This document shows positions 6,960 through 13,098 of a DNA stretch of 16,724 nucleotides, one piece after another. How positions within the stretch are numbered: the stretch's first letter is position 1; each line of letters starts with the position of its first letter. The DNA comes from Clostridium sp. CAG:967 (lineage in GTDB: Bacteria > Cyanobacteriota > Vampirovibrionia > Gastranaerophilales > Gastranaerophilaceae): NCBI GenBank assembly GCA_000433095.1, contig HF991462.1, forward strand, positions 1 to 16,724, in the 5' to 3' direction. The position numbers were made by a program, and so were the translations under genes. The notes beneath the pieces are model-generated. The model was given only the letters and a program-made list of their open reading frames with translations, was not told where the DNA came from and searched no databases.

Positions 6960-6987
6960 TTGTAAAAATATAAAAATCTGTTATAAT
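6960..6987 (+). promoter_or_regulatory. Promoter directly upstream of the type A pilin
   Basis: TTGTAA (6960-6965), 16-bp spacer, TATAAT (6982-6987), with AAAAATCTG before the -10 as at P1 of locus 1. A small inverted repeat GTGAT/ATCAC (6989-7005) spans the predicted transcription start. An SD (GACGGAG) precedes the ATG at 7024. Confidence 0.65.
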
Positions 6988-7023
6988 AGTGATATACTAC
7001 ATCACGAGTTTGACGGAGTTTTT

Positions 7024-7692
7024 ATGAAGAGAAAAATTGCGTTTACCCTGGCGGAGGTTCTTGTCACCCTCGGTATTATCGGCGTTGTATCAGCTATGAC
7101 CGTACCTTCTTTGATGCAGAATTACCAGCGTCAAAGCTATGTTACTCAATTACACAAGGTTTATAACGAAGTTCAACAGGCTGCTGTTGCTCAGATGAAT
7201 TCAAAAAATGCTATTAATCTGATTGAAGCAGGTATTAATTCTCAGACTGCTGCTAACAATTTTATTAAAGATAATTTTAAGGTTGTTCAAACTTGTACAA
7301 ATACTTTAACACCTTGTTTTGCTGCATCTTATAAAATGTTAAGCGGTTCGGCTTTATCAGGTCATGGTGCAGACAAGACTTCATATGTTCTCGCAAGCGG
7401 AGCTGCTGTCAGACCAGGTTATTACTACGGAACAACTTATGGTTCTGTTATAAATTTATTGATTGATATAAATGGTCCTAAAGGTCCTAACATAGTTGGC
7501 AGAGATTTGTTTAATGTAGGCTTATACCCTAATGGAATGCTGGATGAAATAGAATATGGGACTGTCTATTCGGCTCCTTTAACTAAAGAGCAAAGAGACG
7601 GTATCTATACAAGAAAATGTAACGTTGCAGGAAGTGCAGCTATGGGCTGCTTTGGTAAAATCCTCAATGACGGATGGGAAATGAATTATTAA
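7024..7692 (+). CDS. Type IV pilin-like / pseudopilin-like protein (type A), constitutive-looking start
   Basis: 222 residues. Short classic leader M-K-R-K-I-A then F-T-L-A-E-V-L-V-T-L-G-I-I-G-V-V-S-A-M-T, with Glu at +5 of the mature protein and Ala rather than Gly at -1. The body carries I-D-I-N-G-P-K-G-P-N-I-V-G-R-D-L-F and ends with a Cys-containing tail and G-W-E-M-N-Y. It closely resembles the truncated protein at 1-605 (shared V-P-S-L-M-Q-N-Y-Q-R-Q-S-Y and S-A-P-L-T-K-E-Q-R). It has its own promoter and SD and does not need a G-tract, but a detached G-tract leader sits 90 nt upstream. Expected product: a prepilin-peptidase substrate assembled by a T4P- or T2SS-type machine; the machine itself is not in this window. 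Confidence 0.88.
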   Translation: MKRKIAFTLAEVLVTLGIIGVVSAMTVPSLMQNYQRQSYVTQLHKVYNEVQQAAVAQMNSKNAINLIEAGINSQTAANNFIKDNFKVVQTCTNTLTPCFAASYKMLSGSALSGHGADKTSYVLASGAAVRPGYYYGTTYGSVINLLIDINGPKGPNIVGRDLFNVGLYPNGMLDEIEYGTVYSAPLTKEQRDGIYTRKCNVAGSAAMGCFGKILNDGWEMNY

Positions 7693-7695
7693 TAT

Positions 7696-7729
7696 AAAAA
7701 AAAGACTGAAATAATTCAGTCTTTTTTTT
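7696..7729 (+). terminator. Intrinsic terminator after type A pilin
   Basis: Stem AAAGACTGAA (7701-7710) / TTCAGTCTTT (7715-7724), loop ATAA, followed by a T-run to 7729. Confidence 0.88.
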
Positions 7730-7788
7730 ATTTCGTTGTGTTTTTTTCTTTTTATGCTACGATAAGAAGTAGAGGTTAATGTAATATT

Positions 7789-7806
7789 TACACTTATTAA
7801 AGTGTA
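7789..7806 (+). promoter_or_regulatory. Palindrome upstream of PEP carboxykinase-like gene (possible operator)
   Basis: TACACTT-ATTA-AAGTGTA is a perfect 7-bp inverted repeat ending 6 nt before the SD AAGGAG (7813-7818) of the gene at 7825. It could be an operator or a small RNA hairpin in the 5' leader. No regulator family is assigned with confidence. Confidence 0.45.
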
Positions 7807-7824
7807 TAAAAGAAGGAGAAAAAT

Positions 7825-9486
7825 ATGGCAACAAAAGAATTTTTCACAAATTCGGAAGAATTGAAAAAGATGATGTCAGCAGCTCGTGCTACAATCACTG
7901 CACCTTTCTTTGGCAACAATGTTGAAGAAGTAAAATCTGTATCCGAAGCTTACAAATTAGCAAAAAGCAGTTCAGGTACAATTGAATTAACAGGCATGCC
8001 TGTTTACAAACCTGAAAAAATCGGTCTGCCTCAAGGGGCTAACCAATTATTGTTCAATGACGGTACAGTTGTCGGACGCTGCGCTGCTGCAAGAAAAATC
8101 GTTGGTGAACCGGGTTGTGATTTAAAATATTTATTACCTATCATCCGTGAAGCGGTTTATTCTACTCGTGACAAATTAATGTATAAGACAGAAGCTGTTG
8201 TAGGGCTTGATAATGACTTTATGATTAAAGCTCACTTAATGATTCCGGAAGGCTTTGAAAATGTTATGTATTCTTGGATGTTGAACTTCCAATATATTAA
8301 TGAAGCTTATGCTGAAATGTATGCGGAATCAAGAGAATTGCCGGAAGGTGATATTTATGTATTCTCAGATCCTGACTGGTCACACCCTGACTTCCCGTAC
8401 GGCTTGACATTCTTTGACCCTGAACACAACTGTGCTTGTATTTTAGGTATGAGATACTTCGGTGAACATAAAAAAGGTACTTTGACACTTGCATGGGGTG
8501 CTGCTGCCCGTAACGGTTATGCTTCTTGCCACGGCGGTATGAAACGTTATAACCTTGACAACGGAAAATCTTTCCAGGTAGCTGTATTCGGTTTATCAGG
8601 TTCAGGTAAATCAACAATTACTCACGCAAAACACAATAACAAATATAACATTACCGTTCTTCACGATGATGCATTTATTATTAATGTACATGATAAATAT
8701 ACTATCGCTTTGGAACCTGCATACTTTGATAAAACAGCAGATTATCCTATCGGCTGTGATGACAACAAATATATCTTAACTCAACAAAATGCAGGCGCTA
8801 TTGCTTTAGCAGACGGTAAAGTTGTTTCTGTTACGGAAGATATCAGAAACGGCAACGGTCGTGCTGTTAAATCTAAATTATGGTCACCAAACAGAGTTGA
8901 CAGAATTAACGAACCTATCAACGCTATTTTCTGGTTGATGAAAGATCCTACTATTCCTCCTGTATTGAAACTTTCAGGAGCATCATTAGGTTCAGCTATG
9001 GGCGCAACTCTTGCTACAAAACGCTCTTCAGCAGAAAGACTTGCTGCGGGCGTTGATCCTAATGCACTGGTTGTTGAACCTTATGCTAACCCGTTTAGAG
9101 TTTATCCTCTTGAAATGGATTACACAAGATTTAAACAATTAATCCAGGATGGTGTTGATTGCTACATCTTGAACACAGGTGAATTTATGGGTACTAAAGT
9201 TCAGCCTAAACATACTTTAGGTATTATCGAAGCTATTGTTGAAGGTACTGCTAACTTCCATAAATGGGAAAACTTCTCAGACATTCAAATTATGGATGTT
9301 GAAGGATTTAATACTTCATTCTCTAATAAAGAATACGCTGAACAATTTATTGCTCGTATGAACGATAGAATTGACTTCGTAAAATCAAGAGAAACAGAAA
9401 AAGCAGGATTGGATAAATTACCTGAAGATGCATTAAAAGCTTTAGAAGCCGTAATTGCAGAAGCAAAAATTCCTGCAGGTGTATAA
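7825..9486 (+). CDS. ATP-type phosphoenolpyruvate carboxykinase-like protein
   Basis: 553 residues, strong SD. The kinase P-loop G256-L-S-G-S-G-K-S-T matches the PEPCK (ATP) form G-L-S-G-T-G-K-T-T. The downstream H280-D-D-A-F sits where PckA has its metal-binding D-D motif. T-A-N-F-H-K-W-E-N-F and an N-terminal substrate region are also present. The family interconverts oxaloacetate + ATP and PEP + CO2 + ADP in the cytoplasm, linking gluconeogenesis and fermentative C4 metabolism. The protein is more divergent than canonical PckA (about 520-540 aa; G-S-G-K-S-T, H-D-D-A-F instead of G-D-D-E-H), so a related PEPCK-fold kinase cannot be excluded and I give no symbol. Monocistronic, between two terminators, with a palindrome just before the SD. 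Confidence 0.8.
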   Translation: MATKEFFTNSEELKKMMSAARATITAPFFGNNVEEVKSVSEAYKLAKSSSGTIELTGMPVYKPEKIGLPQGANQLLFNDGTVVGRCAAARKIVGEPGCDLKYLLPIIREAVYSTRDKLMYKTEAVVGLDNDFMIKAHLMIPEGFENVMYSWMLNFQYINEAYAEMYAESRELPEGDIYVFSDPDWSHPDFPYGLTFFDPEHNCACILGMRYFGEHKKGTLTLAWGAAARNGYASCHGGMKRYNLDNGKSFQVAVFGLSGSGKSTITHAKHNNKYNITVLHDDAFIINVHDKYTIALEPAYFDKTADYPIGCDDNKYILTQQNAGAIALADGKVVSVTEDIRNGNGRAVKSKLWSPNRVDRINEPINAIFWLMKDPTIPPVLKLSGASLGSAMGATLATKRSSAERLAAGVDPNALVVEPYANPFRVYPLEMDYTRFKQLIQDGVDCYILNTGEFMGTKVQPKHTLGIIEAIVEGTANFHKWENFSDIQIMDVEGFNTSFSNKEYAEQFIARMNDRIDFVKSRETEKAGLDKLPEDALKALEAVIAEAKIPAGV

Positions 9487-9511
9487 AAATATACCTTATT
9501 AAAAATATATA

Positions 9512-9548
9512 AATAGGAACAGGTTTATTTGAACCTGTTCCTATTTTA
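9512..9548 (+). terminator. Intrinsic terminator after PEPCK-like gene
   Basis: Perfect 14-bp stem AATAGGAACAGGTT (9512-9525) / AACCTGTTCCTATT (9532-9545), loop 9526-9531, then a short T stretch. The -35 of the next promoter lies inside this hairpin. Confidence 0.85.
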
Positions 9549-9557
9549 TGTTATACT
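9529..9557 (+). promoter_or_regulatory. Promoter for the membrane-anchored protein gene
   Basis: TTGAAC (9529-9534), 17-bp spacer, TATACT (9552-9557); about 22 nt of leader with AGGG (9575-9578) 7 nt before the ATG at 9586. Confidence 0.5.
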
Positions 9558-9585
9558 GGTTTCGTAATAAATATAGGGCTTTTTT

Positions 9586-10041
9586 ATGAACAAAAAATTT
9601 GCAATGTCTGCATTAGGTTATGTAATAATTCTGGTAATAATACTCGGGATTGTAATGATTATAAGTGCGCCTATGATGGCAGATAAGTACAAAAAGAACG
9701 GTAATCTTTCAAAAAATAATAACAGCAAATCAGAATATCAGGATGAAAATTACAAAGATGACAGGGATAGAGATTACTATAATGAATCTGTATCTGATGA
9801 TTACGCTTCAAAAGATGATTTAATGCAGCTTGAAAATAATTTTAGCAGAAAATTTTTTGAAATGGAAAGTAATATTTCCAGAATTTCTAATTCGGCTTCG
9901 TCAACAGGTGTTTCAGATAAATATGTATGCTCTATAGAAGGTTACTTAGATAGCTCGGGCAGTGTTCGGGAAATTGGCGAAGATACAAGTATAGACATAA
10001 GAAATCAGAAAATAGTTTTTGTTTGTGAGTATAGAAGATAA
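9586..10041 (+). CDS. Membrane-anchored hypothetical protein with coiled-coil-like segment
   Basis: 151 residues. A basic start M-N-K-K-F-A is followed by one strong hydrophobic segment (L-G-Y-V-I-I-L-V-I-I-L-G-I-V-M-I-I, residues 10-27). Then comes a hydrophilic Asn/Asp/Lys/Tyr-rich stretch (residues 37-70) and a short heptad-like helix (residues 76-98). A compact C-terminal part has two Cys (Y-V-C-S-I-E-G-Y and V-F-V-C-E-Y). The N-terminus resembles a pilin-like anchor in size but lacks the F-T-L-x-E motif, so I do not call it a pilin. Probably anchored in the inner membrane with the body outside. Monocistronic between two terminators. Function unknown. Confidence 0.7.
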   Translation: MNKKFAMSALGYVIILVIILGIVMIISAPMMADKYKKNGNLSKNNNSKSEYQDENYKDDRDRDYYNESVSDDYASKDDLMQLENNFSRKFFEMESNISRISNSASSTGVSDKYVCSIEGYLDSSGSVREIGEDTSIDIRNQKIVFVCEYRR

Positions 10042-10076
10042 AAAAATAACCTGAGATAATTCTCAGGTTATTTTTT
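10041..10076. terminator. Bidirectional intrinsic terminator
   Basis: Perfect 16-bp stem AAAAAATAACCTGAGA (10041-10056) / TCTCAGGTTATTTTTT (10061-10076), loop TAAT. It separates the converging genes ending at 10041 and 10093. Confidence 0.9.
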
Positions 10077-10092
10077 ACTTTATTTAAAGCAA

Positions 10093-10269
10093 TTATTCAA
10101 CAACGATAACGCCAACAGGGCAAGCATCTGCTGCTTCTTTAACGCAATCAATGTTATCAGCAACTGCAGATTCATTAACTGTTGCTACGTCTTCTACTTT
10201 GAATACAGCATCGCAAATTGATTCGCAAGCGCCGCATGCAATGCATCCATCTTCGATTTTTACTGTCAT
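10093..10269 (-). CDS. Small [4Fe-4S] ferredoxin
   Basis: 58 residues, starting M-T-V-K-I-E-D-G. C9-I-A-C12-G-A-C15 and the distal C50-P-V-G supply the four ligands of a single [4Fe-4S] cluster. The extra C19 and C42 correspond to the disulfide pair known in mono-cluster ferredoxins such as those of Thermotoga and Pyrococcus. It is very acidic, as is normal for an electron carrier. Likely cytoplasmic low-potential electron transfer in anaerobic metabolism; the partner enzyme is not in the window. AAGGAGA lies ideally before the ATG. Own promoter with a CRP/FNR-like palindrome at the predicted transcription start. The next gene upstream (phosphopentomutase) reads the same way with no clear terminator, so some read-through is possible. 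Confidence 0.92.
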   Translation of the reverse strand: MTVKIEDGCIACGACESICDAVFKVEDVATVNESAVADNIDCVKEAADACPVGVIVVE

Positions 10270-10296
10270 TTCTACTTCTCCTTATGTTTTATACAG

Positions 10297-10312
10297 TGTG
10301 AATAAATTCACA
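10297..10312 (-). promoter_or_regulatory. CRP/FNR-family-like operator of the ferredoxin gene
   Basis: TGTGAATAAATTCACA on the plus strand fits TGTGA-N6-TCACA exactly, with 7-bp perfect arms. It spans about +1 to +15 relative to the start predicted from the -10 at 10323-10318, a position typical for repression. Confidence 0.6.
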
Positions 10313-10317
10313 ATGCT

Positions 10318-10346
10318 ATTATAATATAAAAATTTTTAAATTTCAA
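10318..10346 (-). promoter_or_regulatory. Promoter of the ferredoxin gene
   Basis: On the minus strand, TTGAAA (10346-10341) and TATAAT (10323-10318) are 17 bp apart. Confidence 0.7.
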
Positions 10347-10367
10347 TTCAAATAATGGGTAAAATGA

Positions 10368-11543
10368 TTATAATTTTAACCAATTTTTAACTAAGCCGGC
10401 TATATAATCAAAACCTTTGATAAGTCCCAAATTTTTGCCTTCAATGTTTTTATGATAAACCAGAACAGGCACAAATTCTCTGGTATGATCCGTACCCTCA
10501 ACAGTCGGGTCACATCCGTGATCCGCAGTAATTATCAGCAAATCATCGTCTGACATATTTTCTATAATATCGTCGACATAAGTGTCAATTTCTTCAATTG
10601 CTCTGCCATAACCTTCTGCATCATTTCTGTGTCCGTAAAGCATATCTGTGTCCACAAGGTTAGTGAAAATGAAATCACCGTTTTCTCCGCCTTTATAATC
10701 CTTGTAGGCAATTTCATTCAGGTTAAGTTCATTTTTAACAGCTTTAAGAGTAAGCTCAAGCCCCTCTTTATTTGAGCCAGTATGAATTGCGTGGGTTATT
10801 CCGGATTTAGAAAAAATATCTTCAATTTTGCCTATGCCGATAACTCTTCCGCCCGAATTTTTTACATCATCAAGTACAGTATGGGAAGGTTTCATTGAAT
10901 AATCCCTTCTGTCTTTAGAAATTCTTGTCGGTTTATTATCTGTTATTTTATATGGTCTTGCAATTACTCTTGAGACATTCCAATTGCCTTTATCAAGAAT
11001 TTCTCTTGCTTTTTCACACCAGTTATAAAGAGTTTCAAGCGGAATTAAGTCAGTGTCAACCGCAATTTGAAAAACACTGTCTGCGCTTGTGTATACAATA
11101 GGAAACTTTGTTGCGTGGTGTTCTTCGTTAAGTTTTTCTATTATTGCTGTACCTGATGCAGGACAGTTTGCAAGAACTCTTCCGCAATTTGTTTCTTTAA
11201 TAAATTCCTGTATTAATTCATCGGGAAAACCGTTCGGAAATGTTGCAAAAGGTTTTTCAGAAACTATTCCTGCCATTTCCCAGTGACCTGTTGTAGTGTC
11301 TTTACCTTTTGATTTTTCTTCCATTGTACCGTAGTGAGCTGTAGGGGTTGAAGTTTTTTCAATCCCTTTGAATTCCTGAATATTACCTAATCCCATTTTT
11401 TTCATATTAGGAACATTTAATCCGTTATTGAATTCACAAACATTTCTTAATGTATTGCATTTTTCAGTGTCATTAAATTCATGGCAATCAGGCATTGCAC
11501 CTATACCCATAGAATCTATTACCATACAAATTACTCTTTTCAA
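10368..11543 (-). CDS. deoB: Phosphopentomutase (DeoB)
   Basis: Interconverts (deoxy)ribose 1-phosphate and 5-phosphate in nucleoside salvage; a cytoplasmic, Mn-dependent alkaline-phosphatase-fold enzyme. Diagnostic parts: N-terminal V-I-D-S-M-G-I-G-A-M-P-D (metal-binding Asp), the active-site segment G-K-D-T-T-T-G-H-W-E-M containing the phosphorylated Thr, T-S-A-D-S-V-F-Q-I-A, and C-terminal I-I-T-A-D-H-G-C-D-P-T-V-E-G-T-D-H-T-R-E (metal ligands). Full length for the family. Start choice: an ATG at 11561 lacks an SD, whereas AAAAGGGG lies 7 nt before TTG at 11543. Starting there gives M-K-R-V-I-C-M-V-I-D-S, the usual family N-terminus, so I prefer TTG. It lies about 60 nt downstream of the exported protein gene on the same strand, possibly co-transcribed. 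Confidence 0.93.
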   Translation of the reverse strand: MKRVICMVIDSMGIGAMPDCHEFNDTEKCNTLRNVCEFNNGLNVPNMKKMGLGNIQEFKGIEKTSTPTAHYGTMEEKSKGKDTTTGHWEMAGIVSEKPFATFPNGFPDELIQEFIKETNCGRVLANCPASGTAIIEKLNEEHHATKFPIVYTSADSVFQIAVDTDLIPLETLYNWCEKAREILDKGNWNVSRVIARPYKITDNKPTRISKDRRDYSMKPSHTVLDDVKNSGGRVIGIGKIEDIFSKSGITHAIHTGSNKEGLELTLKAVKNELNLNEIAYKDYKGGENGDFIFTNLVDTDMLYGHRNDAEGYGRAIEEIDTYVDDIIENMSDDDLLIITADHGCDPTVEGTDHTREFVPVLVYHKNIEGKNLGLIKGFDYIAGLVKNWLKL

Positions 11544-11601
11544 ATTCTTACCCCTTTTCATAACTTAATTCTTATTGCATTTTAACATAAAATAACAAAA
11601 A

Positions 11602-12141
11602 TTAATTTTCATTTGCCACATCAATTATAGAGTAAGCATTAAATGTCGTACAGCCGTATATTATCTGTACGTGATTTTCGCCGTGGGGTAAAAGTTTTAC
11701 AAAACTGATTGTAGGCTCATCGAAGTCATCATCAGTTTCAACTGCAGGAATTTGTGCAATAACATCGTGTGCCTGATAAAGTTTTAAATAAACCTGATCG
11801 TTTTCTTTCTTGCCTTCAACCTGATAATGACCGACAGGAATTATGGAATGGTCAATATTTTCAAGCGTAAGAGGAATTATTAATACCGGAAGCTCTGATG
11901 CTGTGTTTAATATAGCATTTGTTTCGTTACTTTGTTGAAAACTTTCGCCTTTAGGTATGTTTTTATCTTTCTTTTTCTTTCCTTGTTTTGATTCAATAGC
12001 CTTTTCAAACTCTTTGTCACTTACTGGTTTTTGTCCGTATACATTTGGGTCTCCGAAATTATCCCATAAATCTCCGTCGGCAAATGCAAAGTTGCCTGCT
12101 GAAATGATTATTGCAAATAATAAAGTGAGAAATTTCTTCAT
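11602..12141 (-). CDS. Exported hypothetical protein
   Basis: 179 residues. Signal peptide M-K-K-F-L-T-L-L-F-A-I-I-I-S-A-G-N-F-A-F-A with a likely cut after A21. The next 60 residues are polar with a Lys cluster (G-K-K-K-K-D-K). The C-terminal 100 residues look like a beta-rich domain (P-V-L-I-I-P-L-T-L-E-N; Q-V-Y-L-K-L-Y-Q-A; H-V-Q-I-I-Y-G-C). Family not recognised; periplasmic or surface location inferred. No SD, but a TATTAT hexamer ends exactly 6 nt before the ATG, so the transcript may be leaderless. Upstream of phosphopentomutase on the same strand. Confidence 0.75.
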   Translation of the reverse strand: MKKFLTLLFAIIISAGNFAFADGDLWDNFGDPNVYGQKPVSDKEFEKAIESKQGKKKKDKNIPKGESFQQSNETNAILNTASELPVLIIPLTLENIDHSIIPVGHYQVEGKKENDQVYLKLYQAHDVIAQIPAVETDDDFDEPTISFVKLLPHGENHVQIIYGCTTFNAYSIIDVANEN

Positions 12142-12147
12142 ACTTTT

Positions 12148-12153
12148 ATAATA
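12148..12153 (-). promoter_or_regulatory. -10-like element for a leaderless transcript
   Basis: TATTAT on the minus strand ends 6 nt before the ATG at 12141, the same spacing as at 2023-2028 and 14855-14860. No Shine-Dalgarno is present and the -35 is weak. Confidence 0.45.
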
Positions 12154-12192
12154 ATGATTTATATTTAAAAGTACACATCTGTTTATATGAAT

Positions 12193-12232
12193 ATCTTGAA
12201 AATATTCAGAAATCGTTTATAATAAAAATAAA
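12193..12232 (+). promoter_or_regulatory. Promoter of phase-variable pilin locus 3 (40-bp repeat, copy 1)
   Basis: TTGAAA (12196-12201), 16-bp spacer, TATAAT (12218-12223). The 40 bp 12193-12232 recur identically at 16685-16724. Confidence 0.75.
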
Positions 12233-12250
12233 TAAAGAAAGGAGCAATAT

Positions 12251-13032
12251 ATGAAAAAGTTTATTCACATTGGGGGGGGGGCAACCTAAAAGCTCCTGCA
12301 TTCACCTTAGCTGAGGTCTTAATCACTCTTGGCATCATCGGTGTAGTTGCCGCAATGACTATGCCTGTTTTGATAGCAAACCATAAAAAGAATGTGGCTG
12401 TCACAAAGCTTAAAAGAAGTTATAACATTTTAAGCAATGTTTTTGTTCGTGCACAGGTGGATTACGGTGATGTTATAAATTGGGATTTGGCAAACAGCAG
12501 CAATGGAGAATATACTCCTGAAAGCAGCAAAGCTTTGGTAAATAACTTTGTTAAAAAATTTGTTCTTCCTTATTTGGCTGATGGTTATTCTTATGATGAC
12601 AGTATGACACCTGTTGACTTGGGCTATAAAACAGAGGTGAAATATCGAAGCGGCACACGTCTGATGAAGAATGATGCAGCAAAACAAACAATTAGACTAC
12701 AAGACGGTACATACATTTTTGTAAATAATACAGTAATCAAAAGAACAGAAGATGACGGTGAAGTCAAGCAATATATTGCAGGTATAATGTTTGTAATAGA
12801 TATTGACGGTCCAAAAGGAAATAATATAGTAGGTAAAGATGTATTTATAACAGAACTGCCTCTGGTTAATAACGCAAATTTGCATTTTATGGGTTCGGGA
12901 AGTATAAAAAATAATATTTATACATCAGATAATTTGACAAGAGAAGAATTAATAGAGGAATGTGAAACTAAAGGAACTTATTGCGGTCGTTTAATCCAAT
13001 CCGATGGTTGGGAAATTAAATATAATTACTAA
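12251..13032 (+). CDS. Phase-variable prepilin-like protein (type B, locus 3); out of frame with 10 G
   Basis: GAAAGGAGC-AATAT-ATG starts a frame reading M-K-K-F-I-H-I-G-G-G-A-T then TAA at 12287-12289. The pilin frame is offset by one base and runs from the G-run through N-L-K-A-P-A then F-T-L-A-E-V-L-I-T-L-G-I-I-G-V-V-A-A-M-T to TAA 13030-13032. Its first start-like codon is ATG 12355, inside the membrane helix, so it cannot give a proper prepilin. With 11 or 8 G the product would be a prepilin with a leader of about 17 residues. The body is homologous to locus 1 (M-P-V-L-I-A-N-H-K-K-N; I-D-I-D-G-P-K-G-N-N-I-V-G-K-D-V-F; C-E-T-K-G-T-Y-C-G-R-L-I-Q-S-D-G-W-E-I-K-Y). Own promoter and terminator, no hairpin element. 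Pilin or pseudopilin-like surface protein under a presumed on/off switch. Confidence 0.82.
12272..12281 (+). repeat. Poly-G tract (G10), putative phase switch 3
   Basis: Ten G starting exactly at codon 8 of the ATG at 12251. Same length, same position and same frame offset as the other two tracts. Confidence 0.9.
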
Positions 13033-13037
13033 AAAAT

Positions 13038-13068
13038 AAAGGTCATTGATAAAATCAATGACCTTTTT
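13038..13068 (+). terminator. Intrinsic terminator after pilin locus 3
   Basis: Perfect 13-bp stem AAAGGTCATTGAT (13038-13050) / ATCAATGACCTTT (13054-13066), loop AAA, then T residues. An A-run on the other side lets it also act on the converging sigma gene ending at 13099. Confidence 0.85.
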
Positions 13069-13098
13069 AAATTTCAGATTAAATAAACACGAGAAATA

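Noticed and set aside
9586..10041. Calling the membrane-anchored protein a pilin
   Set aside because: It has a similar N-terminal anchor but no F-T-L-x-E cleavage motif and none of the conserved pilin body motifs.
12430..12885. Two minus-strand open frames inside pilin locus 3
   Set aside because: Antisense to well-conserved pilin coding sequence; Cys/Ile/Tyr-rich translations typical of reverse-frame noise.
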